Positions 23,502 through 34,619 of a DNA stretch of 64,000 bases are shown one piece after another (position 1 is the first letter of the stretch; every line of letters begins with the position of its first letter). Below the pieces are notes generated by a model. That model saw only the letters and a list, made by a program, of their open reading frames with translations. It was not told the origin of the DNA and did no database searches. The translations under genes were made by a program, and so were the position numbers. Origin of the DNA: Archivesica marissinica (Eukaryota > Mollusca > Bivalvia > Venerida > Vesicomyidae); NCBI GenBank assembly GCA_014843695.1, contig CM026404.1, positions 87,306,953 to 87,370,952 on the forward strand, read 5' to 3'.

Positions 23502-23975
23502 AGAATAGTGTATAGGAGTTTGAAAATGTGTAATGAAGATAGAATAGTGTATAGGAGTTTGAAAGTGTGTAATGGAGATAGAATAGTGCATTGGAGTTTG
23601 AAAGTGTGTAATGAAGATAGAATAGTATATAGGAGTTTGAAAGTGTGTAATGGAGATAGAATAGTGTATAGGAGTTTGAAAGTGTGTAATGGAGATAGAA
23701 TAGTGTATAGGAGTTTGAAAGTGTGTAATGAAGATAGAATAGTGTATAGGAGTTTGAAAGTGTGTAATGGAGATAGAATAGTGTATAGGAGATTGAAAGT
23801 GTGTAATGAAGATAGAATAGTGTATAGGAGTTTGAAAGTGTGTAATGAAGATAGAATAGTGTATAGGAGTTTGAAAGTGTGTAATGAAGGTAGAATAGTG
23901 TATAGGAGTTTGAAAGTGTGTAATGGAGATAGAATAGTGTATAGGAGTTTGAAAGTGTGTAATGAAGATAGAATG
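23502..23975. repeat. 39-bp minisatellite, 12 copies
   Basis: Unit of 39 bp: agaatagtgtataggagttt then gaaagtgtgtaatgragat. The period is divisible by three, so open frames occur on both strands. Considered non-coding. Confidence 0.95.
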
Positions 23976-24002
23976 AGCACAACAAGCTCCATCATCACGT
24001 GC

Positions 24003-24226
24003 CTAACTGCAGACGAATTAATAAGAATAACAGTCTTTCAGATGGGACGTTAAATCGAGGTCTCGTGTTGGTGCTTTACACCGTGCACGTAAAAGAACCA
24101 GAGGAGACTGGAATGGGTCTCTGTCTGTATCATTGCACTATCCTCCAAAATCTAAGATGACTAATCTCTTCAGGAGGCGTCGCTCATATGGGCAACCGGT
24201 AGCGACGATAAATAAACGTAAAACAC
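24003..24226 (+). mobile_element. SINE family G, 5'-truncated copy
   Basis: Shares aacagtctttcagatggg, accgtgcacgtaaaagaacc and the gacgataaataaacgtaaaa tail with the full copy at 18032. The tRNA-like head is missing. Confidence 0.8.
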
Positions 24227-25024
24227 TCGCACGTGCCTAACTTTACAAATGTGCACATTTATATACTAACATAGAGGATACAAACGCCACTCATTTGTAA
24301 AACAAATTTCTAGGAGCACTTGATGAAATCAAATCCTATCTACTAATGAACACAAATCTTCTTTTTCTTTTATGATTTCCAATGATTTTGGCTAAAATAA
24401 TAGTTGTTATCAAATTTAATTCATTTTAACTGCCCCTGTCGGGAGCCTCATTTCTCCACAATACACAACTGCACAACCGCTTTTGTTAGTGTAAACGTCC
24501 GTAATAAGAAATAGTTACGGTATAATTTTCCAGTTAATTTCTGTTTGCTGTCCAAATTAAAAACTACAGGCAAACAAATTCATTAGAATATATTACTATA
24601 TAATTAACTGTTCATGAGTGTCCGAAAATAGCTAAAATACAAAAGTACATCCAACTGCGGAGGAATACAAAACACAACCAGTGACAGATAAAGTGCCTTC
24701 TTTCACTGTCTGAAAACAGTGGAAGTGGACGATGGGAGGTTTCTCTCACTGAGAAAACTCAATCATTCATTGGAAAGCATATCACATAGCAACAATGTTC
24801 AGAAGTATTGGAAGAAGTTTGTTGGTCGTGTTCTGCCCCCGTGTGTTTGGTACGTTAGCTTTTTTTATTTACTTTAGAGACTGCTGTCATTATTTGTCGA
24901 TGTTGGGGGGGGGGGGGGGGGGGGGGGGGAGGCTGGATCTTGGATGAATTTTGCCAAGACTATAATTATTGCATGATGAATTTCCGAAATACGTGTACTA
25001 GTAAGTCTGTATACAAATGTCAAC
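24227..25024. other. Intron with a MITE-like palindrome and a long G run
   Basis: At about 24655-24800 there is a repeat (ttctttcactgtctgaaaac agtggaagtgg) that recurs in opposite orientation at about 33280-33440, a MITE by inference. A run of about 24 G lies at 24906-24929 and is likely length-uncertain. The remainder is unique AT-rich intron. Confidence 0.5.
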
Positions 25025-25206
25025 TACAGTCAAACCTGTGTTAGTGGTCACCTCCATTAAGCAGCCAACCTGTATAAAGCAGCCAGTTTCCAGATTCCCA
25101 ATATGTAGTTTTACTATACATTTGACCTCTATTAAACAGCCACCTGTGCTAAGCAGCCACTTTCTGTGAGTCCCGTGACTGGCTGCTTAAGACAGGTTTG
25201 ACTGTA
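25025..25206. mobile_element. TA-flanked MITE, TACAGTCAAACCTG family
   Basis: About 180 bp with inverted ends tacagtcaaacctgtgttag and gacaggtttgactgta. The interior has repeated ttaagcagccaacctg-like motifs. Other copies: 33836-34301 (split by a SINE), 34438-34619, 35672-35852 and 40636-40817. TA borders indicate a Tc1/mariner- or pogo-type target. Confidence 0.8.
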
Positions 25207-25240
25207 TTTCCAAAAAATAATAAATCATTTCTTGTTTTAG

Positions 25241-25426
25241 GTTACATGGACCCCTACCTCATTTGTTACACTGAGAATTCTGTGTTTGTCTACGATGTAA
25301 AGACGGCAGAGTGGGTGCAGACAATGTGTCTCAAGAAAACTAAACCCCTGAACAGAGACGGCAGTCTGAACCTCATCAACAATTTCGATGCTCTACACTT
25401 GATCTACTTCAAGAACATTCAGATTG
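25241..25426 (+). CDS. CDC42BPA/B-like (MRCK): MRCK kinase, CNH domain exon 5 in window
   Basis: This 186-nt exon encodes YMDPYLICYTENSVFVYDV, KTAEWVQTMCLKKTKPLN, RDGSLNLINNF and LHLIYFKN. These match the MRCK order: a PYL-x-V-Y-S-E-N strand, V-[DF]-V, the diagnostic EW-[VI]-QT motif, [KR]-x-[RK]-PLN, x-GSLNL and RLIYFK. The acceptor is cttgttttag (25240) and the donor is gtaaca (25427); phase 1 at both ends. With the neighbouring exons it completes the core of the CNH fold. Confidence 0.95.
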
Positions 25427-25459
25427 GTAACAATACGTTTAAAATTTAAATATATAAAA

Positions 25460-25760
25460 GTGCAGTGTGTATATTATTATTATTATTATACCACATTTAT
25501 ATAGCACCCTTTTCATATCAGATACGTTCAAAGGTGCTTTACAATAAGAGTCTGCAAGTAAAAACAGTAAAACATGCAATAAAACAATAGTATAACTTAA
25601 AGTAATGTAACAATGTATCCTAACTAATTTAGTCAATGAAGTTTTAAAAAAAATAAAATAATGTAAGGGTCGCATACCAGGCCCACCCTCGCCTGCCAGA
25701 GGCCCCTGTCCCCATGGCAGAAGAGGGAAAGCGTGGGTGGACTTCAAAGCAAGAACTAAA
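25460..25760 (-). mobile_element. SINE/LINE-tail-like element with (ATT)n tail
   Basis: Read on the minus strand it ends attgtaaagcacctttgaac, gggtgctatataaatg and then an (ATT)n tract. This is the widespread invertebrate retroposon 3' end of the form gcgctatataaatg plus ATT repeats. No tRNA head was identified, so the class is tentative. Confidence 0.5.
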
Positions 25761-25799
25761 AGGCATACGCCATAAGACTAAGATATGCAGTTAAAGAAT

Positions 25800-26450
25800 A
25801 TATGCGAGCTTTCTGTTTATGCCAGCGGTTGTAATAAAACGTGTTTTTTTAAAAAGCGCTGTATGCACATTAGACAGTCATAGTCCTGTCTAAAAATACG
25901 AAATTGCAGTATATGCGAGTGTTCCGTTTTTTAATGCCAGCGGTTGTAATAAAACGTGTTTTTTTAAAAAGCGCTGTATGCACATTAGACAGTCATAGTC
26001 TTGTCTAAAAATACGAAATTGCAGTATATGCGAGTGTTCCGTTTTTTAATGCCAGCGGTTGTAATAAAACGTGTTTTTTTAAAAAGCGCTGTATGCACAT
26101 TAGACAGTCATAGTCCTGTCTAAAAATACGAAATTGCAGTATATGCGAGTGTTCCGTTTTTTAATGCCAGCGGTTGTAATAAAACGTGTTTTTTTAAAAA
26201 GCGCTGTATGCACATTAGACAGTCATAGTCCTGTCTAAAAATACGAAATTGCAGTATATGCGAGTGTTCCGTTTTTTAATGCCAGCGGTTGTAATAAAAC
26301 GTGTTTTTTTTAAAAAGCGCTGTATGCACATTAGACAGTCATAGTCCTGTCTAAAAATACGAAATTGCAGTATATGCGAGTGTTCCGTTTTTTAATGCCA
26401 GCGGTTGTAATAAAACGTGTTTGTTAAAGCGCTGTATGCACATTAGTTAT
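25800..26450. repeat. 115-bp tandem repeat, 6 copies
   Basis: Period 115 bp (gccagcggttgtaataaaac at 25821, 25936, 26051, 26166, 26281). Units are nearly identical and include cagacagtcatagtcctgtc, an 8-bp-arm hairpin. Confidence 0.95.
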
Positions 26451-26559
26451 CATTGCTATTATGATTGGGTAGGGAGAAACTTGGGTACGAAGAGAGTGAA
26501 ATGAATAATATACTATCCTAGTGAATTAAATTAAGTACATTAAAAATGTTAAAACTGTT

Positions 26560-26735
26560 GGGGTGGCCGTCTTGTTGATGTCGTGGCCGTCTTGTTGAGG
26601 TCGTTTACATCAAACCACTTGCCCTTCACCGATGTATGTTCGAATCCCACAGAATGTGTCGAGTTCGTTCAAGTGATGAAACTATCCAGCTGGCTTGCGG
26701 TAGGTCGGTGGTTCTACCCATGTGCCTGAAATTAT
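26560..26735 (+). mobile_element. SINE family D, degenerate fragment
   Basis: Shares caaaccacttgcccttcacc, atgttcgaatcccacag and ggtaggtcggtggttctacc with the copy at 15675. A short internal duplication of gtggccgtcttgttga is present. Confidence 0.65.
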
Positions 26736-26844
26736 ACTGCTCACAGTTTTGAAATTGTGACGGTCAGGTTGGACAGCAATATGACTTTACGGTCAAAATT
26801 GATGGTCCAAGTTTGTAACTGTAACTTCAGTGTGATAGAAATTT

Positions 26845-27050
26845 AATGGTAGCATGTTCGCTTTAGGTGCAAAATGACCTGATTTCGAGCCCCGCTGGAA
26901 CGTTTATGATTGTGCGCATAGGCAAGGCATTTAAATTCCACATTGCCTCTTCTCTCTCCCTCGTGGCACTGTATTCCATCAGGAATGAGGTCTCGAGAGT
27001 GATTAATATAAGTTGTAATCATTTGTTTCGCAATCAAGCCAAATTAAATT
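26845..27050 (+). mobile_element. SINE family A copy
   Basis: Has ttcgctttaggtgcaaaatg, gatttcgagccccgctgg (B-box-like), taggcaaggcatttaaat, aggaatgaggtctcgagagt and the gattaatataagttg tail. Confidence 0.75.
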
Positions 27051-27485
27051 TGATGAAGATTGATCTGTTGCATAAATCATCATATAGTGTTAGCGGATAC
27101 CATTAGTTTAAACATATTTATTTTCTGTCAATACATGATTATTTACAACAACTGATATAAGGAATTGGACAGAAAGCTGTATAGCTTATGATTGTCCTCT
27201 CCTTTCTAAATAATATACACAAACATTTCATGGCATAATAGTTTACAATTTCATAAATCAATGATTTTTCTTTAGGGAAAATGTAATGTTTTAGAATGAT
27301 AACATATATGTACTTACATATAACATTACTAAACTTAATTCATAATATTTATGTATATATGTAATACTTAAGAGTACAGAACATGAAAGGTTTTGAAAAT
27401 TAAATGAAAGAGAAACAACAATTAGAAGATGAGAAACAAAAGCGGATACCATTGTGTTTCTATGTTGATAAATATGTTGTTGTAG
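27051..27485 (+). other. AT-rich intron and splice acceptor
   Basis: Unique AT-rich sequence. It ends at tatgttgttgtag (27485), the acceptor preferred for the next exon; a second in-phase acceptor is agcag at 27509. Confidence 0.55.
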
Positions 27486-27591
27486 ATGAGGACAAGTTAC
27501 AGATAGCAGAATTATTCAAGGGTAGAAGTGTGAACAGGAATAAGCGACGTTTCTCATTTAAAACGCGAGAAGACGATAGAAGTGGGAAAGG
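27486..27591 (+). CDS. CDC42BPA/B-like (MRCK): MRCK kinase, end of CNH / linker exon
   Basis: This 106-nt exon encodes DEDKLQIAELFKGRSVN, then RNKRRFSFKTREDDRSGK. It corresponds to the basic KRR[YF]-x-F-[RK] stretch that precedes the CRIB motif in MRCK. The acceptor tgttgttgtag (27485) was chosen because its phase 1 fits the previous exon and it restores the D-E-L-like residues. Using agcag (27509) would also keep frame and drop eight residues. The donor is gtaaga at 27592, making the next intron phase 2. The vertebrate QQRREMLRDP segment is not evident and is replaced by REDDRSGK. Confidence 0.82.
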
Positions 27592-29366
27592 GTAAGACCG
27601 GTCTACCATTGTATGTAATCTTGTGTATCTGAGAACTCATTAATCAATGCTAATACTGTATTATTACACGATATGTTCACTTTATTGTCATGGTGTATAA
27701 AATGTGCAATCAGTTAATGTTTTATAGCCCGCGTACACGTTCAGTAGTAGATGTCCACTTGCAGTTATGACGTTTTATCAATGTGGACAATGTATCTTAT
27801 AATTGTGTAATTAGCTTTGAGTTGATTATAAATATAAATCAAATTGTAAATGCAAAATGTATCGTTGATACCCATATAGATAGTATGCACCCATAGATTA
27901 TATGCACACATTACTTCAGATCCGGGTGGGGTGCTTTTTCAGCCCAAATATCGACACGAAACGTCTTCGAACCGCTTCACAAGCAAACTTCATGGGTGCA
28001 CCATTTTGAAATCCGAATAATGACATTTAATAGGAATTATGTTTACTAGACTAATGATACACAATTTGTTACCTTATACAGTCTGTTCTTGGTGCAGTTG
28101 TGCAGATTGACATACTGGTCCGTCCACACTCGCAAATGCTAGATTTTACAGTTGTACGCGCGTCTTTTGATCTGGATCATTCCAGTGCATGTTTCCAATT
28201 GACGGACACAGATATTTTGAGGACAGGGGAGTTAAGCATACTAAACTTGGTTGTTTACTTGAGCTTTAGATTCTCTATGGACTTTTAGGCACGATGAAAA
28301 CTTAAACATTTGTGCGCACGTACAAGCTCTTTATTTGTAGGAGGCTCAAACACACTCATTGGCGCTCTTTAAAAATGACTTGTTTTACAAATAGATAAGA
28401 ATTGTAGTAATTTAATGCGTCACAGAGATGACGTATTCTGCTCTAAAGAAGACATAACATCTGCATGGGAACGGGCCATACATGAAAATACCATTGACTG
28501 TATTGTATGTGGCTGCAATCGTCCCAAACTGTCAGTTTTGGAGGAAATTGCCGATCCTGCAATCGTCCAAATGGTGGCAATTTTAGAGGAAAATGATTTC
28601 TCACAATAACGAACAATGCCTGTAGATACGATGCAACCATTCCTCCTTGTGGGTAGGCTCTCGGGTATGAAAAGTGCACTATCTATGGGTATACTGTATG
28701 TATGGTAGACATTAATGTTCTATACTAGTAGTGTAATCTGAGGTTTGGTTTTGTTAACTTACTGATTGTGTGACGTGCTTTGTTACAGTTTATATATTAT
28801 AGGAGGAGAAGAATTTACTAAGGCATGGTTTCTGTTTAGCTTTAATTAATCATTTTCATATTACATGTATTGTATACAGATCTTTCTATCATAATAATAT
28901 TTTCCATGTTAAAAAAATGTAACTCGTTCTCTTTTCCTATTCTGTTACATGTATAACCTTTTCAAATTGTTCCGATTGTACAAGAGTTGAAATAGTCCGA
29001 AATGTCAAAGCAAATGAAATGCACATTCGGTTACGGACATTTGGCAGTTGCGTAACTCGTGATTTCCAGTCGGTATGAAGATTTTGGATCCGTATGTCAT
29101 ATGAAGATTTTAATCCTAGTTATTCTTGTTTCAAGTTCTGAACATACATCACTGGATAATTTAGCACTTCCTTTTAGTAGGAAATAAATAGTAACATGTT
29201 ATGTGTGTAATGTGTAAGAAATTACAAGTTCATCATATTAAGGAAATGGGCAATTATTCTATAATGCTTCTATAATGTAAACAGATGATGATGAATATGT
29301 TTTTTTAAATATATTTTTAACATTTTAACAGATGTATTTACTGAATTTATTCTGTTTCATTGATAG
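27592..29366 (+). other. Intron, mostly unrecognised
   Basis: About 1.8 kb without tandem arrays, unusual here. Small open frames at 28100-28288 and 28415-28609 have no recognisable similarity or supported splice sites. The second contains a C-x-C-x-C piece (CIVCGCNRP), possibly a relic of a mobile element. The sequence ends at the acceptor tctgtttcattgatag (29366). Confidence 0.45.
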
Positions 29367-29450
29367 TCGTTCACGAGAGATCTCAGCCCCAATGTCATTC
29401 AGTCATATAGCTCACATGGGTCCGGACCAAAAACTACCAAATGTCTCAGC
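29367..29450 (+). CDS. CDC42BPA/B-like (MRCK): MRCK kinase, first CRIB exon (cassette candidate)
   Basis: This 84-nt exon encodes RSREISAPMSFSHIAHMG, then PDQKLPNVS. The residues fit the CRIB consensus I-S-x-P-x(2)-F-x-H-x(2)-H-[VM]-G, which binds GTP-loaded Cdc42/Rac. The acceptor is tcattgatag (29366) and the donor is gtaagg (29451). Both borders are phase 2, so inclusion or skipping leaves the frame intact. A second, different CRIB exon follows at 35971. This copy diverges after HMGP (DQKLPNVS), where vertebrate MRCK and the second copy have G-M-x-x-L-M-D-L. It is therefore the derived or accessory CRIB. Expression cannot be shown from sequence. Confidence 0.85.
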
Positions 29451-29810
29451 GTAAGGATAACACTGTTGTCACTGTCTCTCTGTGTATATGTGCATGCTGC
29501 TCTAACTGTCTCACAGCGCCATACTGTGTGTACTCAAGCAAATACCAAGTTTTACACCCTTTGCATGCTAGCGGCAGACAAACGTGTGTGTTCTAGTTAA
29601 CCGAATTTGAGGCAACGAAGTTCGACTGTACTTGAACATTGTTGAACATCACTTTTACCATGTCTTATTGAAATTGTTGGTATAATAAACACCACTGGTA
29701 TGCAGTGCAATGTCGTACTTTTGCACAGGAAAGCACATAGTGTCTTGTATTTAATTGCCGTCATTGCCACATTTTTTATTTATCCTTAGAACATTTCACG
29801 TGATTAAGAT
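29451..29810. other. Intron sequence, nothing recognised
   Basis: Unique; no array or element identified. Confidence 0.45.
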
Positions 29811-30042
29811 TTAACCCATTTCATTCTGGATACATTTAAAAGCATTTGCAAACAACATAGATCCAGATCAGCCGCAGCGTGACGCTGCGTGCTGATCAGG
29901 ATCTATGTTGTTTGCTGCATAGCCAAATGTCTTAGCAAGATCATCTGAATAGCAAACAGCATAGAGCCTGATCAGACGGCTGATCTGGCTCTATGTTCTT
30001 TGCAAATACCGTTTGAACGGTATCCAGAATCAAATGTGTTAA
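29811..30042. mobile_element. TTAA-flanked double-hairpin MITE (family E), complete
   Basis: The left border is ttaacccatttcattctgga then tac; the right border is gtatccagaatcaaatgtgt then taa, an inverted match. Inside, two hairpins are built from gcaaacaacatagatcc and gcaaacagcatagagcc arms, one enclosing the palindrome gccgcagcgtgacgctgcgtg. TTAA borders imply a piggyBac-type source. Confidence 0.75.
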
Positions 30043-30320
30043 TGACTGTGGAATATATCGGTCGGTGTTACGAGTATTTCGTGTAAATCTTGGTACAAGC
30101 TATGAGTACATCAGTAGTGAACTTCTTTACACTGCAATTTCATACTAGTATACTACCACCTAACACATGTAGAAACAAATAATGGCGTGTTATACATCGA
30201 GAAATCAGTCGTTATAAATCGTTGTTTTGCTCATTAGTGATTCCAGACTTTTGGTAGAAATTGAAATGTCTCCAAATACTGAACGAATGTATTTGCTAAT
30301 TAGGTGAGTACAGAGATTCA
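30043..30320. other. Intron spacer
   Basis: Unique sequence; nothing recognised. Confidence 0.4.
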
Positions 30321-30438
30321 TTAACCTTTAGCGTAGGCACGATTTGAATGAGGTTTAACGAGCAATACTTTCTAGGGAAAATAAAAATGTTACACATTTG
30401 TAATCTGCTCATTTCGCCTACAGCGTGCTAAAGGTTAA
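30321..30438. mobile_element. TTAA-flanked MITE (family F)
   Basis: The left end ttaacctttagcgtaggc and the right end gcctacagcgtgctaaaggt then taa are inverted relatives. The core acacatttgtaatctgctca is shared with 8271-8391. Confidence 0.7.
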
Positions 30439-30764
30439 TAACATGTTCTTGAAAATATTATGCTATTGAACTTTGTTGTTTAATTTCTTATGTTAATTAC
30501 ATTGCACATAGAAAGTTGCACTTACCTCTACATTTATCATTTATCTTTAAAGTTTTTCTTACATTTATCTATGGTTATCTTTAGTTTTATCTTTACGTTT
30601 ATGTTTATCTTTACATTTATCTGCATTTATCTTTGCATTTATCTTCACACTGATCTTACATATATTTATCTTTACGTTTATTGTTACGTTTGTCTATCTT
30701 TTCTTTTCATTTGAGAAAACAATTCACTTCGGAAAATGTATATTTAGATGTACGTGCGGGCTTC
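30439..30764. other. Intron with tttatcttta-type simple sequence
   Basis: From 30530 to 30700 the sequence is a degenerate (tttatctttaca)n low-complexity tract. Nothing else recognised. Confidence 0.5.
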
Positions 30765-31105
30765 ATACATCCTGTATTCTTGGAATATTGGGCTCTGTAC
30801 ACTCCTGTATTCTTGGAATATTGGGCTCTGTACACTCCTGTATTCTTGGAATATTGGGCTCTGTACATCCTGTATTCTTGGAATATTGGGCTCTGTACAC
30901 TCCTGTATTCTTGGAATATTGGGCTCTGTACATCCTGTATTCTTGGAATATTGGGCTCTGTACACTCCTGTATTCTTGGAATATTGGGCTCTGTACACTC
31001 CTGTATTCTTGGAATATTGGGCTCCATACACTCGTGTATAATGGATATATGGGCTCCGTACACTCCTGTATACTTGGATATATGTACGGGCTCAATACAC
31101 TCCCA
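30765..31105. repeat. 34-bp minisatellite, about 10 copies
   Basis: Unit cctgtattcttggaatattg then ggctctgtacactc (32 or 34 bp, because some units lack the ac). Last units are diverged. Confidence 0.93.
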
Positions 31106-31534
31106 TATATGGCTCCATTTTCTGCAGTAATTTCAACTTATTCAAACATATTTTTAAAATATAACACTTTATGCTACATTATCAATTTATACCAATTAGT
31201 TACTGCAAAGTTACATGTGGTGGAAAGTTGAGTTTATTGTAAAAAGAAGTTGGGAGCTGTGAGACCAGTCTGATATCACCTCTTTGCTTTGATGCTTCAC
31301 TTTGCATGTACATCATAGAATAGAATGCGTGAAGAAGCTTGTGTTTGATGTGAGATGTAGCATTATTTCTTTCAGCTTTCGATTAATCAGTTGTTTAATC
31401 ACTATGAGTAGGTATACCAGGGCTTCTGCCCGTCATTGACCGTATTTCGACTCGGAATATCGATTCTAAAAGAACGAAATTGTTGCACATTTTTTCAATA
31501 GCATCAGAAATCAGGTTATATTGAGGACACTACC
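31106..31534. other. Intron spacer
   Basis: Unique sequence; no features recognised. Confidence 0.4.
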
Positions 31535-32872
31535 ATATGTGTCAGTCTCCCTTGTCTGGGCTCTGTGTCAGTATCCCTAGTCTGGGCTCCATGTCAGTCT
31601 CCCTTGTCTGGGCTCCATGTCAGTCTCCCTTGTCTGGGCTCCATGTCAGTCTCCCTTGTGTGGGCTCCATGTCAGTCTCCCTTGTCTGGGCTCCATGTCA
31701 GTCTCCCTTGTCTGGGCTCCATGTCAGTCTCCCTTGTCTGGGCTCCATGTCAGTCTCCCTTGTCTGGGCTCCATGTCAGTCTCCCTTGTCTGGGCTCTGT
31801 GTCGGTCTCCCTTGTCTGGGCTCCATGTCAGTCTCCCTTGTCTGGGATCCATGTCAGTCTCCCTTGTCTGGGATCCATGTCAGTCTCCCTTGTCTGGGCT
31901 CCATGTCAGTCTCCCTTGTCTGGGCTCTGTGTCAGTCTCCCATCTGGGCTCTGTGTTGGTCTCCCCCCTGAGCTCTGTATCTGTCTCCCCTCTGAGCTCT
32001 GTGTCGGTCTCCCCTCTGAGCTCTGTGTTGGTCTCCCCTCTGAGCTCTGTGTCAGTCTCCCCTCTGAGCTCTGTGTCGATCTCCCCTCTGAGCTCTGTGT
32101 CAGTCTCCCTTGTATGGGCTATGTGTCAGTCTCCTTGTCTGGGCTCTGTGTCAGTCTCCCCTCTGAGCTCTGTGTCAGTATCCCCTCTGAGCTTTGTGTC
32201 AGTCTCCCCTCTGAGCTCTGTGTTGGTCTCCCCTCTGAGCTTTGTGTCAGTCTCCCTTCTGAGCTCTGTGTCAGTCTCCCCTCTGAGCTCTCTGTCAGTC
32301 TCCCCTCTGAGCTTTGTGTCAGTCTCCCCTCTGAGCTCTGTGTTGGTCTCCCCTCTGAGCTTTGTGTCAGTCTCCCCTCTGAGCTCTGTGTTGGTCTCCC
32401 CTCTGAGCTCTGTGTCAGTCTCCCCTCTGAGCTCTGTGTCAGTCTCCCCTCTGAGCTCTGTGTCAGTCTCCCCTCTGAGCTCTGTGTCAGTCTCCCCTCT
32501 GAGCTCTGTGTCAGTCTCCCCTCTGAGCTTTGTGTCAGTCTCCCCTCTGAGCTCTGTGTCGGTCTCCCCTCTGAGCTCTGTGTCAGTCTCCCCTCTGAGC
32601 TCTGTGTTGGTCTCCCCTCTGAGCTCTGTGTCAGTCTCCCCTCTGAGCTCTGTGTCAGTCTCCCCTCTGAGCTCTGTGTCAGTTTCCCCTCTGAGCTCTG
32701 TGTCAGTCTCCCCTCTGAGCTCTGTGTCAGTTTCCCCTCTGAGCTCTGTGTCAGTCTCCCCTCTGAGCTCTGTGTCAGTCTCCCCTCTTGAGCTCTGTGT
32801 CAGTCTCCCCTCTGAGCTCTGTGTCAGTCTCCCCTCTGAGCTCTGTGTCAGTCTCCCCTCTGAGCTTTGTGT
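31535..32872. repeat. Composite minisatellite: 26-bp block then 24-bp block
   Basis: The left part (to about 31945) uses a 26-bp unit, ggctccatgtcagtctccct then tgtctg. The right part uses a 24-bp unit, gagctctgtgtcagtctccc then ctct. The two units are homologous, differing by a 2-bp deletion and a block change, so the array shows a clear evolutionary boundary. Long open frames (424 and 408 codons) are by-products. Confidence 0.94.
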
Positions 32873-33835
32873 AATGATAGCAGTATTTTAGGACCATAAG
32901 TCACAACATTCTTGTCCATCGTTTCTTTGCCTCATTGCAGTCCTAGTGCTTCATCAATCAGAATGGGGACAATCCGTCATCTGTCAACAATTACATTCAA
33001 AACTCTGCTCATCATGAACCAATATTGAGGATCAGAGCTGTTAAAACTTTCAATGTTGGCGACGACCCCAATATTCTGTATGAACCCACCACCACAAAAC
33101 AGCGTCATCTTTGAATCCATTATTATTACAGTAATACATATTTTTCGCAGCCATTTTGTTTATGAGATTCAGTGATATGTTGAACTATTTTGATTGGGCT
33201 CACTGATTTGAAGAGCTAATGAATTTTTCATTCGTTTACCAATAGGAGAATTTGAATTGCAGGCCCTTATTTACGGGAAGGAGCTATGTTTCTTTTATGC
33301 TTTCCAAAGAATGATTGAGTTTTCTCAGCAAAAGAAAATGCCATCTTTCACTGTTTTCAAACAGTGGAAGATGGTATTTTCTCTGTCACTGCTTGAGTTT
33401 CGTATTCCTCCGCGGTTAGGTGTACTTTGTTTTATGTTTAGATGGGCTTTAGGTAGCTTTATCTTCTGAGTAAACTGTCTTTAGATACCTAGGGTGTTAG
33501 ATAAGTACAACATAATAATTAGAAAACCATATAATATATTCTGCCATGTGTGATACTTGCTTTGTAATGATCTCATCTGTGCTGTCCAGCGTCCATTCGT
33601 TTGTATGTCCATCCACCCATAGTTTCTTCAAGCAACACTTCCGGAAACTGCTTGACCAATTTTGATACTTGTGCACGGAGCATTGTGTTAGATAAAAACA
33701 GTTAAATCGTTCTGACCCCATTTCCAAAATGACCCACATAGCGAGAATCTTGAAAATCCATTTTGGACCTCCTAAACTGTGGGGCAATTTAACCCAAAAT
33801 TAACATAGTAGGTATATAGTTTATGGCAGCGTACA
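32873..33835. other. Intron with a MITE-like palindrome
   Basis: Around 33280-33440 a palindromic repeat (gccatctttcactgttttca then aacagtggaagatgg) matches 24655-24800 in reverse. The rest is unique. A cattgcag at 32939 looks like an acceptor, but the reading after it stops quickly and fits nothing in MRCK. Confidence 0.5.
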
Positions 33836-34301
33836 TACAGTCAAACCTGTGCTAAGCAACCATCCAAGGGAATCACAGAAAGTGGCTACTTAGCACAGGT
33901 GGCTGCATAGTTTATACAATTTTTTTAGATCGATTGCAAAATAAGTTCTTACAACTTATATTCATGACATCACTCTCGAGACCTCATTCCTGATGGAATC
34001 CATCGCCACGAGGGAGAGAGAAAAGGCAGTGTGGCCAATATTAAGGACACAATCGTAACAGCTACAGGTAGGCTGTTCTGATTGTGTCCTCAGGCGGCTG
34101 CATAATAGAGGTCAAATGTATAATAAAACAACATATTGGGAATCTGGACAATGGCTGCTTAATACAAGTTGGCTGCTTAATACAGGTTGGCTACTTAATG
34201 CAGGTTGGCTACTTAATGCAGGTTGGCTACTTAATGGAGGTTGGTACTTATTACAGGTTGGCTGTTTAATAGACGTGACCACTAACACACATTTGACTGT
34301 A
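33836..34301. mobile_element. TACAGTCAAACCTG MITE split by a SINE
   Basis: The left half (33836-33910) and right half (34085-34301) together make one MITE of the family at 25025. The right half has an expansion of ggttggctacttaatgca units. ggctgcata is present on both sides of the inserted SINE, a target duplication. Confidence 0.75.
33911..34085 (-). mobile_element. SINE family A, nested in MITE
   Basis: Minus-strand copy with the tail first (gattgcaaaataagttct, acttatattcatgacatcac), then gagacctcattcctgatgga. Flanked by the direct repeat ggctgcata. The 5' part is replaced by a short inverted piece (ggacacaatcgtaacagcta / ctgttctgattgtgtcc). Confidence 0.7.
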
Positions 34302-34437
34302 CATGTATAAATACGCTGTACAGTCGACTCGGCTTATTTTAATCTACCACAATGATTATATTACATGTAAACTGATATATATATATTTCACACAATATGT
34401 ATTAAATTTAAATGTACAATAGCAATTCATATTAAAA

Positions 34438-34619
34438 TACAGTCAAACCTGTCTTAAGCAACCAGCCAAGGGTATCACATAGAGTGGCTGCTTAGCACAG
34501 GTGGCTGCTTAATAGATGTCAAATGTATATAAAAACAACAATTTGAGAATCTGGCAACTGGTTGCTTAATGCAGGTTGGCTGCTTAATAGAGGTGACCAC
34601 TAACACAGGTTTGACTGTA
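34438..34619. mobile_element. TACAGTCAAACCTG MITE
   Basis: Ends tacagtcaaacctgtctta and acacaggtttgactgta, with TA borders. Confidence 0.8.

Noticed and set aside
5088..25426. Citron kinase as the gene's identity
   Set aside because: CNH motifs such as ETKGC, EW-V-QT and GIYVDSQGR-x-SR with MWPAAP, followed by a CRIB motif, fit MRCK; citron lacks the CRIB exon.
28415..28609. 64-codon frame with CIVCGCNRP, possible zinc-binding protein
   Set aside because: No homology recognised, no splice support and short; kept only as an unexplained stretch.
31537..32891. Ser/Val/Pro repeat frame of 424 codons, mucin-like
   Set aside because: Array of 24-26 bp units; no acceptor or donor in a phase fitting MRCK, and no signal peptide or start context.
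32940..33120. cattgcag followed by coding-looking text (possible exon)
   Set aside because: The frame stops rapidly in the required phase and nothing matches MRCK between the CRIB exons.
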